Below, piece after piece: positions 47,396-59,494 of a stretch of DNA of 64,000 nt; position 1 is the stretch's first letter; the number at the start of each line of letters is the position of its first letter. Both the position numbers and the translations under genes were made by a program. The stretch is from Blasia pusilla (Eukaryota; Marchantiophyta; Marchantiopsida; Blasiales): NCBI GenBank assembly GCA_050084515.1, contig CM114271.1, forward strand, positions 56,978,001 through 57,042,000, read 5' to 3'. The notes below the pieces were generated by a model. That model made no database searches. It saw nothing but the letters and a program-made list of their open reading frames with translations, and was not told the origin of the DNA.

Positions 47396-48401
47396 TGTCG
47401 TACATCTACTCGTCTTGAACATCAATCTCACATATTGTGGAAGCATACGTTTAGTAGGTCACGTTGACTTTGTTGATGTGCACCTAAACACATTCTCATT
47501 AGTCTTGGTTTGAGCCAATTAACCTTCCAACTCCCTGAGTTCTCAACTCAAACCATTCATCAAGCTCTCTAGGTCCTAACTCCTCATTTTCCAATTGCAA
47601 CATGAGCAGGTCTTTCTAGACTTGGGACAAACTTTCTAAATAGTCTAGGCACTTAAAACAGCGCTTGCACGCCTAGTGATCCCAACTATCTACTGGATCT
47701 CGCATGAGTTTCTAACCACGACCCAACAAATCAATCAATGGTTGCAGTCTAAAGGTGACTTCTAAAATCCACTCACTTGGACTTGGCTTGGTGTTTGTAC
47801 CCAAATTCCAATCTCTCGATCCATTTCATGCCCTTGATTTTCCTTGTGCCTCCTCAAAGTGGAGTTAAGGTCCCACTCACCCTTGGAGATGCTCTCCTTT
47901 ATATATAGTTTTTGGGTTCTCTACCCTCCCCCTACCTTTGGGAATGAACTCTACGGCCACTCATTTTGGCCCTCAATCCAACTATCTTTCCGACAATTTT
48001 CATGTAGTTTCTTAGTCTCAGCTTATGCATTTGTCAAAATCTTTAGTGTATTGGAATAAACTTTGCGCAAGATTTCCAATACTTGTTCCAAATACAATAC
48101 GGTCTGGCCGTTATGACCTAAAATATAGTGAAATCCCAAACGCTAGTCAAATTCCAACTCCGGTTCTCATCCTTATTGGCAACCCACTCTTCTTAGACTC
48201 GACTTCTCTCAGGTCTTGGTTCGCATTGGTCTAGGTTTCCCTCAGTCGCAATCGTTAACACATGAAGCGCTCAACCTTACTCGCGTCTCACATCTCATTT
48301 TTCGTTCAAGAAACTCCTCCGATGTGCATCGATCATAGTATAAACCTACTAGAGCCATAATGTTTTGCATTGGTGCACGTTTGATTATGAGGGTCGCGAC
48401 A
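47396..48401 (+). mobile_element. Solo LTR of the E2 family
   Basis: It starts TGTCGTACATCTACTC and ends GAGGGTCGCGACA, flanked by CATAG at 47391-47395 and 48402-48406, a clean 5-bp target duplication. The body matches the LTR at 10031-11028. It is inserted in E3. Confidence 0.92.
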
Positions 48402-49150
48402 CATAGTTTGTGTGGCATAAGCTCACAATAACCTCCCTAAGCTGATGGTGTCATACTCCTCTCTTGAGACATATGTTGTTGCACTCTCCTTGGCCATGTT
48501 GCACTCAACCATCTCAAAGATATCTTTCAACATAGACGAAGTACATAGTATGAATATGACATCCCATATCCATTTTTGTAGATTTCATACGAGCATCCCA
48601 TACCATGCTTGAACGGTATGAGGCTTTGTCATGTGCTAAGCGACACTTGTTAACCAACACGAGTAAATGCCTCCCATAGAAACTCTCTCTTGAACCTATG
48701 AAAGTCATGGATGCTCGAAAACTTCTCGATCCATATCTCTTGGTAGTTCTTTTGCAACTCCGCAAAAAACTCAAACATGGTATTAAACCTAAACCTGACT
48801 AGCTGATGCAAGTGCCCTAATCCAACTCACCCCTCCATGACTCTCAAAAATAGGAAAGTAACCTTCCCCAACTTCTCTACCTTATCTAAAAATGGTTTAG
48901 TCCATAACACGTGAAGCTTTAATATTGAGTGCAAATTCATGAGAAAACTCATAATAATCATCCATGGATGCATGATTTGACCCTAACAAATAGTTTGGTG
49001 AACATGACCACCGGTGGTCTTCGGGGAGCTTCAAGAAATGTGGGAAAAGAAATCTCTTGGGGCTGCCGCATTGTGAAATTGCTCGATCGAATTTCAGAAT
49101 TCGGTGAAATTCATGCATCAACTCATCCTTGAATATGAAAAAAAATCAAC
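48402..49150 (-). pseudogene. E3 gag remnant
   Basis: Nucleotide similarity to E1 gag is visible at several points. TTGGTAGTTCTTTTGCAACTCCG matches E1 near 9280. CTCATAATAATCATCCATGG matches near 9555, and the 49030-49130 segment matches E1 9590-9690. No intact frame remains. Confidence 0.6.
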
Positions 49151-50776
49151 TAGATGCTAACACGTGGATGATCTTCGCTCTTGGTACCTAATCTAAATCA
49201 TTCGTTGGCCGCTCAAGGTGGCATTCTGAGTTCTAGAATAATATAGATCCTGTAGCCATCCAATTCATCAAAACAAGAGAGAAGTTGCCTACGTTTCAGA
49301 CCTCTTGGTTTCGATGGGTTTAAGGGTTCCAAGCACGGCAATCGATACGATCTCTGCGAAAAAACTAACGGGAAGTTTTCCAGATATCTACGACTGAGAA
49401 AATTGCTGTTTCAGATGTTCTTGGAAGTGCAGCAGCTGCTAGATTAAGTCTAAGATAAACTTGCTCACTTTGATCAAAATGTGGAAACTAACTGCCTTGC
49501 TCGCGTTCATTCCTGCAGACAGACATATCTAGATCAGGCCAACCGACTTCAGTCTATTATGCCTTCCAAGCACAATGTATCACCACCAAAAATTCATCAT
49601 TACTTACAATCAATCCCGAATCAGCCGCTTTACGATCGTCGCCTGTTCCTTCATAGAGCTGACCCATCGTGATCGTCATCGCAGCTGCCTAGGCACTCTT
49701 GAGGATCCTGCGTCTCTCGGTCAATCCTCACCCTGCGAAGATCGTGATAATTACAATGCGGCTGTCATCTGTTCGACTTTTTCAGAACCTAAAAACTGCC
49801 AGAGGCTGGCTCGTCGTGTACATTATTAATCTGTTAGAGCCCGAGACCACGCCATCAGTGGCCAGCCCGATTAGCTGAGGACTCCTACAACAGGTCCGCT
49901 CATACACAAGACACACAGTTTCGAGGTCTCTGTGTGTCTGGCACACCCTATCAACAAAATACGAAAGTGTGTTGCCCTTGACCATCAATTATAGCCATCG
50001 ATGAACAAGCTCTTCATGATCGGACAGCTAATTGCAGTCTGTAGCTGGCCCTTGGACTACTGTCGGAATAGACTCTCCGGCTATTGATTATCTATCTATC
50101 CACATTCTTCTGATTCTGTCCGCTGACCAAGCAGCTGGGAAGTCATCCATGAACAAAAAAGACGAAACGCGAAGGTCTAGCGGATAGGGCGACTCATAAA
50201 TATTCCTAGAGCCATAGGCCTATCCCATGATTTGCGGTGAAGATCTGTCCTTTTCACCCTTGAATGAATGAAGTTGGTTTTTCCTTATTCACCAATTTTA
50301 CCCCTTTCCTTTGCGATAAACTCGTTCGATGAATTATTTCTGCGTGACTCTTGTAGGTGAATGAGGTAGATTTTTCTTTCACGCTCCTCACAAGTGTTTA
50401 CAGCCCCTATTAATACCCTTCACCCAAAATAGACCTTGCTTTGGTTTCGTCTGGTACCACAAGGTGTGAACGACTTGAATGGCTCCATGGTGAAGCCACC
50501 TATGTTTCGATCCACATTCACGTGGTCAAATGAACTTTAGTTGAGCGGAGTTAGGGGTTTTACAACAGCTGTATGGACTCCTTTAATTGAAATGAGTATG
50601 CCGTCCACTTGTACAACCATCTCTGCCATAACCTTGTCCTATGGAAGAAGTGTAATAATAAATAGAAAAAAGGATGGTAAACCCATTAGGATACAAATGA
50701 GGGGGCAAAGAGAGTTAAAAAAAAAAAACCTCAAGGGGCCAAAATTGCCCCAGGAGAAAAAAGATGGCCTTCTCCC
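49151..50776. other. Unassigned, possibly E3 leader
   Basis: I see no coding motif. By position it could hold the E3 leader and its A1 block, but I find no match to A1. Confidence 0.35.
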
Positions 50777-53700
50777 CTAACGACCAAAATCACCGACAGT
50801 AGAGACAATATCGGCAACACCTAGAGAACTATGATTACTACTAAGAAGGCCTCTAGCATTGGCGTCTCCAACCACCTGAGCCCGCCGCAAAAGCCCATTT
50901 GCCTGGGCACGCTGCAAGGCTATGGAGACCCGTTGCCTATAATAAATTATCGCAGTGGCTAAGGACAACCCATTTCTCGACTGGAGATGATGGACGCAAT
51001 CCGTAAGGAACGAGGCAAATCTCTCCCCCACAGCCCCGTACATCTCAATGGCTAGGGAGATAAATCGATGTCCGTCATGAAGTCGACTATAAATGTGGGT
51101 CTTTTTTACCGCCGCTCCTTGTAGCAATCTCCGTTGTGCCACCACTTGGGCTCGCACTGCCTCCCACGTAGGATCCGTCACGACAACATCCGCTATCATC
51201 ACCTCAGACTCCCTCGTCATGTATAGATTAGCACGGATAAGGGAATCCCGCAAGGAGTAGTGCCTCTCTCTCTGTACATGGAATCCACTCTCCCGAGCAA
51301 TAGAGAACATAATATCCCGCACTGCATCATGAGTGGTTATCCTCTCACCCCCAATTGGACACCGTGCCAAATGCACACCAAGTGGATCCAGACTCCGGCG
51401 ACACTCGCAATGTGTCGAACCAACCACCGATGGTTGGGGCAGGCCCAGTCGGAACCGCATCGCTATAGTGTAGGTAAGTGGTGTAATGCGGAAAGTCGGG
51501 ATGAGGGGACAAGCCCCCATCCATGAGCCTACCCCATTTTCGGAGCAAGAGCGAATACGGGCCCGAACCTCCATGGGCATATTCCCGTCCAACATAGTAG
51601 CTCTAAACAAAGCATCAAAGTGGGCTTCCATCAAAGAAGATTGGAGCCCAGACTATCCGGAGGTAACTAGGGAAGAGAAAGCGGGAAGAACTGCTCTAGC
51701 CTCAACAAGAAGGGAGTCTATACAAGTTGTGAATGAAGACTGAAGTGGGAAAAGACCATCCTCAACCTGGGAAACGTATTGTAAAAGTTGTGGTCCATCC
51801 CTAACCAAAAATCGGGAGCAAAGGAGGGGTGCTATAGTGGCCCAACTCCCTAAAAAAGCTTAAGATGCCACTAACTGAGTCGCTATGAGACCTACTCCAC
51901 CAAAGGCAATCGGCCAAGAAGCCTGTCTACGAGCTAACTCCCCCGCGGGGCACTCAAATGAGCCGGGTCCTAGAAGATCCCCAAACGTCTGCATGATCTT
52001 TCTATCAAAGGATCTATACAAGGAAGAAATATGGCTAGACGCCCACACGGTTCTACACAGATAACCAGGTCTACGAGAAAAATATGATGAGGGGATTCCA
52101 TAAGCTACTTGAGGGTCACCAATCCTCATGAGATCGTCGACGTGGAGAAGATCCTCGGTAAGAGCCGCCGCCACAAAACCCGATACAAAGTCATGGCTTC
52201 CAAGTGGGACTCCCAAGTCGCGAAGATCTCCAACAGGTGTAAAAAAACCGTCGGGTAAATGAATATGTGCTGACAAGCCTAATAAAGACCAAGCCTTGCA
52301 CTTTCCCACCTTCACGGCAAGGCCAAAAAGTGCCAATTGTGCTGAAAAGTGCTGAAATGTAGGAACGACCAGATCTCGAGGGCCAACAATATGAGTATCA
52401 TCTCCCAACAAAGGGAAAATGCAACCCGAGAAAGCCTCCACCATAGAAAGAACCGCTCGATAATGAGCCAAAGCAAACAATGCACCACCCAAGGGATCAC
52501 CCTGACACGTCCTGATAGCATAGTGCAAGATCGTGACCTCCTCCTTGAACCTACTGTGGTGAAAATAGAGGGCCGAGGGGGCCCCATAAAAAGCATGCAT
52601 GAAGGGAATCAGACTCGCTATAGGATCCCCTGTGTCTTTCAGCTCCGTGAAGATAGCTAGCTGCCCGAAACACTGAGTTAAAGGCGTTCTCCACATCAAC
52701 TTGGAGAACCACCCACTAAGGATGTATATCTAAACAAGCCCTCAAACCTAAGGCTACCGCCTCACAACGGGCTAGCGTGGCAACTCCGAACTGGTGCGGA
52801 CTCAGATGTGACTGGAAAGCCTCACAGAATTGCAAAGCGATAATGCGACTCACCAACCGCAAGAGCACCTCTCCTATGGCAATTAGATGGATCCCTCCAC
52901 CCTCCTTCGACAACGCCAAAAGTCGCCCCGCCCCCAATACCTTGGCTACTGCTGTTGGCACTCTCCCCTGAGCAAGGTGAGAGGCAACTTGAAGCAACTC
53001 GGAAAAGCTGCTAGCAGAGTCCTCGGGGGAAAAGCAATCACGAAGGTGTTCATACATCATACCGGACAACCCTCAAGCTGCTATCCTCGGGGAATGCCCG
53101 AGTGCCCGTGCAAAGAGGAACGGGTCTAGGCATAAGGTCGTGTTAGGATGGAAGTCACTTACAAATGTTGGGATGTCAACGGCTGGACAAGGATGTAGCC
53201 TCCGAAGGGCGTCGATGGTAACAGGAGAAGGAGGAGCCATATCCATAGGGCGTAGCACACAAGCCGCTTGCGAGTACTCCCCGGCTCGCCCAAGTGTCCT
53301 ACATCGTCGCAATCTAGCTGGTACAAGATCGTCCGCTGGGAAATCAAGTGAAGTGCTACCTCTGGCATATTCCACGAACTCGCTCTGCAGAGACTCCCAA
53401 TCGTCTCCTTGGAAGCGCCGCAATTGGGTCACAACCTCTCTATGGCCAGCCTTCCCTCCTCAGGTATAGCGAAGATACCAGCGTGGAAGGAGAAGTAGTA
53501 AATACCACGAGAGCTCATCCATAGGATCAAGCGCAATCCTATGTAGGGGAAGGAGGAAAGTCTGGCAAAGCTCATCCCGAATGGCATTGGGGATCCTATG
53601 AAACAACCTCGACAAGGAAAACGGGTCTCAAAGAGACCTATGATACTGCCAAGATGGGACCTCAACCACTCCCATGCCTTGGAAGGGGGCGATGATGCAT

Positions 53701-53896
53701 GAAGCACCGGTGAGCATCCATGATTGACTAGAGGAACCACCCATCCAAATCTATCAAAGTCAGGATGTTTAGCCGCTAAGTGGTTCCGAATTCCTGAACG
53801 AGTGAAGAATTCGGGACAACAAGGGCATTTTTTATCCCAACTAGATGACCCACGTGCCCCTACGCGAGGGGCCAATGCGGGTCGAGGCATGGACAC
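50777..53896 (-). pseudogene. Non-LTR retrotransposon ORF: C2H2 finger, RT, CCHC, restriction-like endonuclease
   Basis: The N-terminus carries a C2H2 finger, CPCCPEFFTRSGIRNHLAAKH (about 53800-53750). RT blocks follow: ALSKEGGGIHLIAIGEVLLR, LSPHQFGVA, TCQGDPLGGALFALAHY and the catalytic LLGDDTHIVGP. After the thumb comes a CCHC motif, CECRRSLDPLGVHLARC, then a PD-(D/E)XK-like region with MIADVVVTDP and FISLAIEMYGA. One C-terminal RLE and no visible apurinic endonuclease place it with R2/NeSL/Utopia-like LINEs. The frame is nearly continuous: stops near 53430 and 53070 and one frameshift near 52705. Flanking untranslated regions are not defined. Confidence 0.8.
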
Positions 53897-56089
53897 CGCT
53901 CACCAAGAAGAGAACATGACCGCCTCCATCAAACTTGAGAGACGATCCCCACCAGAATCTACCCCACAACCCCCATTCGAGCTAGCACTAATGGTAATCG
54001 ACTCTCTTCCTGTCCACGAAAATGCTCTCCCTAGTATGAACTCTCATCTACTATCTTCACCTAGGACTTATGGCCTAACCCCTTCCCAAAACAATATAGA
54101 GGTAGTATGGAGGTACTAATGATATGGAAAGAGAATAGGCGGGAAAAAATAGATGGGAATAGAGTGGGATAAGGGAGAAAAACAAGGATCAAAGGTGAGC
54201 GAGAAACATGCGTGGCTACAAGATAAGGACATAGAGAAAAAGGGGTGGTGTGGAAGAACAACATGAGTTGTCTTGGAAACATTCATGACATGACAAGGAA
54301 ACGAGACAACAAAGAGGACCCAAATACCTACATGAGAAACCCTAAAAAATCAAGAATCTAAGAAACAAAATAAAATGAAAAATTCTTCACTATAAGATTG
54401 ACCCTACAGATCAAAACGTAGATCAGACCGATATCTCCGTTTCGGTATAACACACGATCCCCCTCCATCACTCCATCAAAAATCCATCCCCACCTCTTCA
54501 CCATCCTCTACTGCCTTGGTAGAGCTCAACCCGCATTTGACGCATGCTCTCCTTAAGAAGGGAGAGTCCATAGAGCACATCCAATGTAGCGGAACGAGCT
54601 TGGGGTGTCCACGGATTCCTTCCCATTAGTGCCGATTTCAAATTCCACGACTCCGGCTTCCAGAGTTGTCACTAAACTTGATGAGTGCCTTGCGCCTATT
54701 CATCCTTGGATTATAGGCACCGGAGTTACATGCGGGTTATGATTGAAGAGGAAATCATGCAAAACACGTCGCCTCCGATAAATTGGAACCGGAGAACTGC
54801 ACCCCCTAAGTGAGAACACCATTCATTCCACTAGAGTCTCCTACGTGAAATGAAATGTATGGTATTAATAAAATTCTTAATTTGTTATCCAAAATAGAAC
54901 ATGTGGCTTCGGGATCTTGACCTCGGGTTAACTAACTCAAGGATGAATAGGTGCAAGGGATGAGTGACTTAATATGCCATAGTATTGATGCGTGGTTATG
55001 AAATTATGAATGGTTCCTTAAGTTAGATTTTGGCTTGACTTTGGATTATAATCTCATACTTGCATCATTTACACCAAGGATTTACATCAAGTCCACAAGC
55101 ATTTCCTAAGATTGTGGAACTAGTAATAATGCCTCTGCGATGCACGAGCAACTCAACAATGAGAGAATTTTTTATCCTTATATTGCCTCACCGTAAGCTT
55201 TACATCCATCCCAAGGTATCATTTCTAATTTGGAGATCCAACAACAAAAAGACAGGAAGGCATTTTAAATTTTATGGATAATTTTTTAGTAGCTCGACGC
55301 CAGAATAAAGAAAAAATAACTTTTACTATTACTATTTAAAGGTCGTCTCGGTCAAAGGGACTTGAGCTTGGATTGAAAAAACTTGTTCAGTTTTTTGGGT
55401 ACCATTTGCTTAAGGCCGTTCAAGATTTTCTTGGGAGTGTGGCACCAGTTACTTTAGCAACGTAGCAAATTTACAAGTGGAGAATTAAAAAATTATGCTA
55501 AATCTTAGTGTAATGGCCCCTAATCAAATTCTTTGGAATTCCAAACCCCTTGGGCTGTCCCTACGAGGATAGTGGGACGCTTTGAAAAAAAATATGACCA
55601 TAGTCCAACCGCGGATAAAATAACTATGCCAGTGGTGTAAAGCTTACTTTGTTGGTCCTTCTTCCATTCCACTTTTAAAACCTGAAAACTAAAACCGCCT
55701 ACCCTTGGATTCAGGGTAGGCGGTTTAGGTCAAGAAGATGCTCATAAGAAAAAATAAACAGTGTTCATTTACCATCATTGCTCACCTCACTCTCGAAACG
55801 CAATGAACTTGGGATCATGTACCTTCTAGGCACGTGAGGGGATGCAAGCTCTACATCTGCTTATTTCAAATGAGCATGTGGAGTTTGGCCTATTATGAAG
55901 GTTATTTTGCATGCTGAGAAAGTCGGGAGGCCCTATCAAGACCTCAACTCACAATTTCCAAATTTCCAAGCCGTGAATGTCTGCTCCACAGGTTCTCACT
56001 CTCATACCAAAAAATGGTCCTTTTCTGGACTTGAAAAGCAAATCATTTATTGGCATATATTGCGCGCCATGATTTAACCATGTGAAGGA
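53897..56089. other. No gene recognised
   Basis: 53897-54360 may be 5' sequence of the LINE. 54360-56089 is AT-rich with short ORFs only. A short inverted pair, CCGCCTACCCTTGGATT then AGGGTAGGCGG, forms a hairpin at about 55690-55725. Confidence 0.4.
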
Positions 56090-56740
56090 TATACCTCTCC
56101 TACGCTATCATTTCTATTTTCATTTAAGGCACATCTATTGTCCATGAGGAATTGTATCAAGAAGTTGAGTAAAACATGACATATGATATCCTCTCTCAAA
56201 CATCCATCATAGACTAGCATATTGGCCATACCTCTAACAAATCCATATGACATAAGCCTACATATATGCCATTGCCTACTTTAGATGAATTGTCATATCT
56301 AATGTTGGGAAAGCGATATGGCACATAGTTGCTCACATGATCCTTCTAAACCATTCCATCATATCCCTCTAATAAGAGAAGGATTAATAAAACCTCAAGC
56401 GCTATTAATATATCATATCCTACTTTAACATCCAATATTTTTTCCGTCATTGTCCTCTTGATAATATCTCCATATCATTGATCGATATTCACTTCCCCAT
56501 ATAGCGGCATGCCTCAATATATCTCTATACTCAACAATTTGTCTCCTACCTCAACATATCTTGATGTTTTATAATAGTGTTGTTCTTGAATACTATGGGT
56601 ATGACTCTCCAAAGCGTCTCTATTTTTTTAGAATATATTCCCTCCTATACATCTAGGTCATGGAAGTTCAACACATCAACAATATCACGACAAATGGCCA
56701 CAAGTAAATCTAGCTCTTTTCCATCAAGACGAAACCAAGG
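56090..56740 (-). mobile_element. E6: decayed 3' fragment of an E1-family element
   Basis: The stretch follows the PHD/integrase-tail region of E1 and E4 in the same orientation, for example CATCCATCATAGACTAGCATATTGGCC, GCACATAGTTGCTCACATGATCCTTC and TAAATCTAGCTCTTTTCC. No reading frame survives. Confidence 0.6.
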
Positions 56741-57027
56741 TTTTGCACTCACAGAAGTTTTGGTTTTTATTTTGAAAAGAACACCAAGAACTTTGAAAAC
56801 CTCTCTAAGGAAAGGTCTTCAACAAGCAAAGGCTCTTCAACACACTCTTGACATTAATCGATGCAAGTTCAAGGGAATTGAGAGACCTATAGAGAAAGGA
56901 GCAAGATGGTGATGAAGTTGGTGTCCAAAAATGTTCATATCCCCACTAATTAAAGTCTAATCGCTCAAAAGGTGGAAGAGTGGGGACTCATAGTGAGTGG
57001 TACATTTGCTACATAAATTTTCTTAGC
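56741..57027. other. No gene recognised
   Basis: A short plus-strand ORF ends near 56912 and shows no motif. Confidence 0.35.
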
Positions 57028-57250
57028 GTCACGACCCTCATAGGAAAACAAATGATCAATGATGAGGAACATCAAAATTCTAGTGGGCTCGTACTAGGAT
57101 TGAAGCGCGTCGTAGTCACTAGAATAAGAGTTGAGTTATAAGCAAGATGTGAGCCTTGTTGGGTATCTCAAGTGATAATGGTCGTGACCTAGAAGAACAA
57201 GACCAAAGGCCAAGTAGGACTTGAGAGAAGCTCAAGTCCTACAAGAGTTG
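57028..57250 (-). mobile_element. E2-family LTR fragment, minus strand
   Basis: It begins GTCACGACCCTCAT, the inverse of the family end ATGAGGGTCGTGAC, and continues through the inverse of the ACTTGAGAGAAG/CAACCAA region of the E2 LTR. Only the last 220 bp or so of the LTR remains. Confidence 0.65.
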
Positions 57251-57493
57251 GTTGCCTGTTATTTTATCAAGAAGCATGGGAGGGACAATACATCCATGAG
57301 GTTGTGCAACAACAAGTCCCATACTTATTGGAGAAGAATGCTCAAGTTATACATGTGAGAGCAGATCTCGTTCATCTTTGGCTAATTAAGGAGTGGGGAT
57401 CAAAGATTGAATTGTAGGGATATCTGAATTAAGATGTGGAAATTGTATCAGAAGAAGAGAAAAATGCCAACCTAGAAGAAGTACCATAAGAAG
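57251..57493. other. No gene recognised
   Basis: It separates the LTR fragment from E4. No motif seen. Confidence 0.35.
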
Positions 57494-58233
57494 TGTCGTG
57501 CGCATACAAATTGCTACACAACATACATCGCTGGTCACATACACACCACACAACACCGATCTTCCCTACACATGGATAGATCCACACACAACTCATACAT
57601 ATACATGGAGATCACACAACCAAAAATAAAGAGTAGTAAAAACGGCACACTTGGCCTAAAACTCCACTCCTCAATCTACATCGACATATTGAACCTCGTC
57701 CACCTTGTGCTATCAAGGAATCCATACGCTAGCACCTAGTTCTAACTCATACACACGAGCAAGAATGGTACTCCAACGGCCCAACATGAGAAAGACGACT
57801 TGGGAAAGCCATCTTCCTCCCTTATATAGGGTTGGGAAGATCCAAAAGGCTCTTCTCCTAAAAATAACTATCCTCCTGGTGACCTACGCGGAGAGGTTAC
57901 CAGAGGCAGATGATCTGCTCAACAAGTCACTCGGTTGTGAAAGACCTCAACAAGAGAATTGTCAGAAAATATATTCCTAACACAACGGACCTATTCTCAA
58001 CCTCTTTCGACACCTCGGGACAAAGTTACACTCAAGACAGTCCACTGGCTCCTATGCCCTATCAACAATAGATCTTGGCCTATTGGCTACTCATATGTGA
58101 CAATTGTCGTGTGCATACGTATCGCTACACAACGTGCATCGCTTGTTATATCCACACCACACAACATCGATCTTCCCTAGATCCACACATGTACAGAAAT
58201 CAACTGATATATTTACATGGAGATCACTCAACC
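57494..58233 (-). repeat. E4 terminal repeats B2-A2-B1
   Basis: B2 and B1 are about 128-bp direct repeats, both starting TGTCGTGYGCATACR and ending ATCACWCAACC. They flank the 481-bp A2 block, whose inner edge is ATATGTGACA. The junction A2/B1 is GACA-AT-TGTC. Confidence 0.85.
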
Positions 58234-58311
58234 GCCCCCCTAGTTGGCAGTTGGACCCCCTTAACTCCAGATAGAAAATATCACATCTCCCTGACGTGAC
58301 CTACTACCCTA

Positions 58312-58460
58312 TATACATCTCGGACACATCCATCGTCCCGTGGGAACTACATCAAGAGGGGGGTTCAGACATGACATATGCCACCCTCGATAACAACCAT
58401 CACCTACCAACATGGTGGATGCACCCCTCGCAGATCTGCACAACATACACCTCAAGCCTA
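58312..58460 (-). pseudogene. E4 PHD finger
   Basis: The pattern is CMLC, then GDGC (first Cys of the second pair lost), GWHMSC and WMCPRC. The terminal Cys pair that is truncated by a stop in E1 is present here, showing that the ancestral protein had a full C4HC3 finger. Confidence 0.75.
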
Positions 58461-59494
58461 CAGGTACCATTGCCAAGCTCGGATCTACTGTCCCATCCAC
58501 GTTCAAAAGGTGACATGGTGCACAATTGCGCACATGATCCTTCCAAACCATACCATCCCATCCCTCCAAAATGAGGACTCTGGTCGATAATACCTCGCGC
58601 ACACGTAGAATTTTGCACCCCGCAATGACATCTAGCGTCGTGGGTGCCGCCTATTGTAAATATGGGTAATCTCAAGGATGAAACCTCCTAATCCCTGGAC
58701 AATAACCTCCTCCACGAATGGTCACGTACCTCAATGTATCCCTATGCTGAGCAATAGCTAAGTTCTCAAAGGCCACGGGCATAACTCTACAAAAAATCTC
58801 CGCCCTTTGAGAACACGCTTGTACCCACACATGTAGATCATCAAGATCTAACACCTCTGCCATGTCACGTTGAATAGCTATAGGTAAATCTGGCTCTCTC
58901 CCAAAGTGCAAAAATTATGGTGAAAATAACACCAAGGATACTTGCCGACTGAAGCGATAACCCATAGCCAACCACGGCAATTGTAGGTCCCACTCCCTCA
59001 ACTGTCCTTGTTGCAAGCCATACTTGTGCAATCCTCTCTTCATCGTCTGTGCTACTCTCTCCGCCAACCCATCCACCTCAGGATGATCTCCAGACGTGGT
59101 GCGGTGATCTGTCAGCACCTGATCACACAACGCTTGAAAATCTCCCTTGAACTCGGTACCCTGGTCAATCAACACCCCCGCCGGTGCACCAAAATGACTA
59201 AGCACATAATCTAGAAATGCATAAGATGTTCCCTTGCTCGCCTTTTCTAGTAGTGCCACCAAATCTATCCACTTGGAGAAATGCTACACCATGACCAACA
59301 CGTACCTATGATGATGCCCCGTTAATGGCAAAGGTCCCACAAAGTCTAAACTTCACCGATAACCTAAACCCATAATCGGCAAAGGATGTAACTGCAAAGT
59401 GGGAGTATTGAAGGATGCTCGCACTCTGTCACATACCATACATCTGGCCACAAACTGCTGTATCCCAGTATGCATGCCCTGCCACCAATACTAA
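58461..59494 (-). pseudogene. E4 integrase
   Basis: The core has GVLIDQGTEFKGDFQ (second Asp region), SGDHPEVDGLAERVAQTMK (catalytic Glu) and WDLQLPWLAMGYRFS. The tail has FGREPDLPIAI and WKDHVRNCAPCH. The first-Asp segment at about 59270-59390 is damaged. The second and third catalytic residues are better preserved than in E1. Confidence 0.78.

Larger units (their letters stand above)
31284..49150 (-). mobile_element. E3: E1-family retrotransposon, broken by three insertions
   Basis: Pieces, all minus strand, run from the 3' end: B1 block (31284-31380), PHD-region remnant (about 31490-31681), integrase (33190-33824), RNase H and RT (33826-35145), gag/protease linker (35165-35985) and gag (48402-49150). 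Insertions are the Tat-like LTR fragment, CACTA2 and a solo LTR. Compared with E1, the stretch equivalent to about 5640-7990 (RT start, methyltransferase, protease) is absent at 35145-35165. The 5' end cannot be located. Confidence 0.75.
57494..59494 (-). mobile_element. E4: 3' half of an E1-family element
   Basis: From the left: B2 (57494-57621), A2 (57622-58102), spacer AT, B1 (58105-58233), G-run purine tract (minus strand), PHD finger, integrase tail and core. It is cut off at about 59494 where an unrelated sequence begins. The B2-A2 unit equals the solo copy at 18417-19034. Confidence 0.82.
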
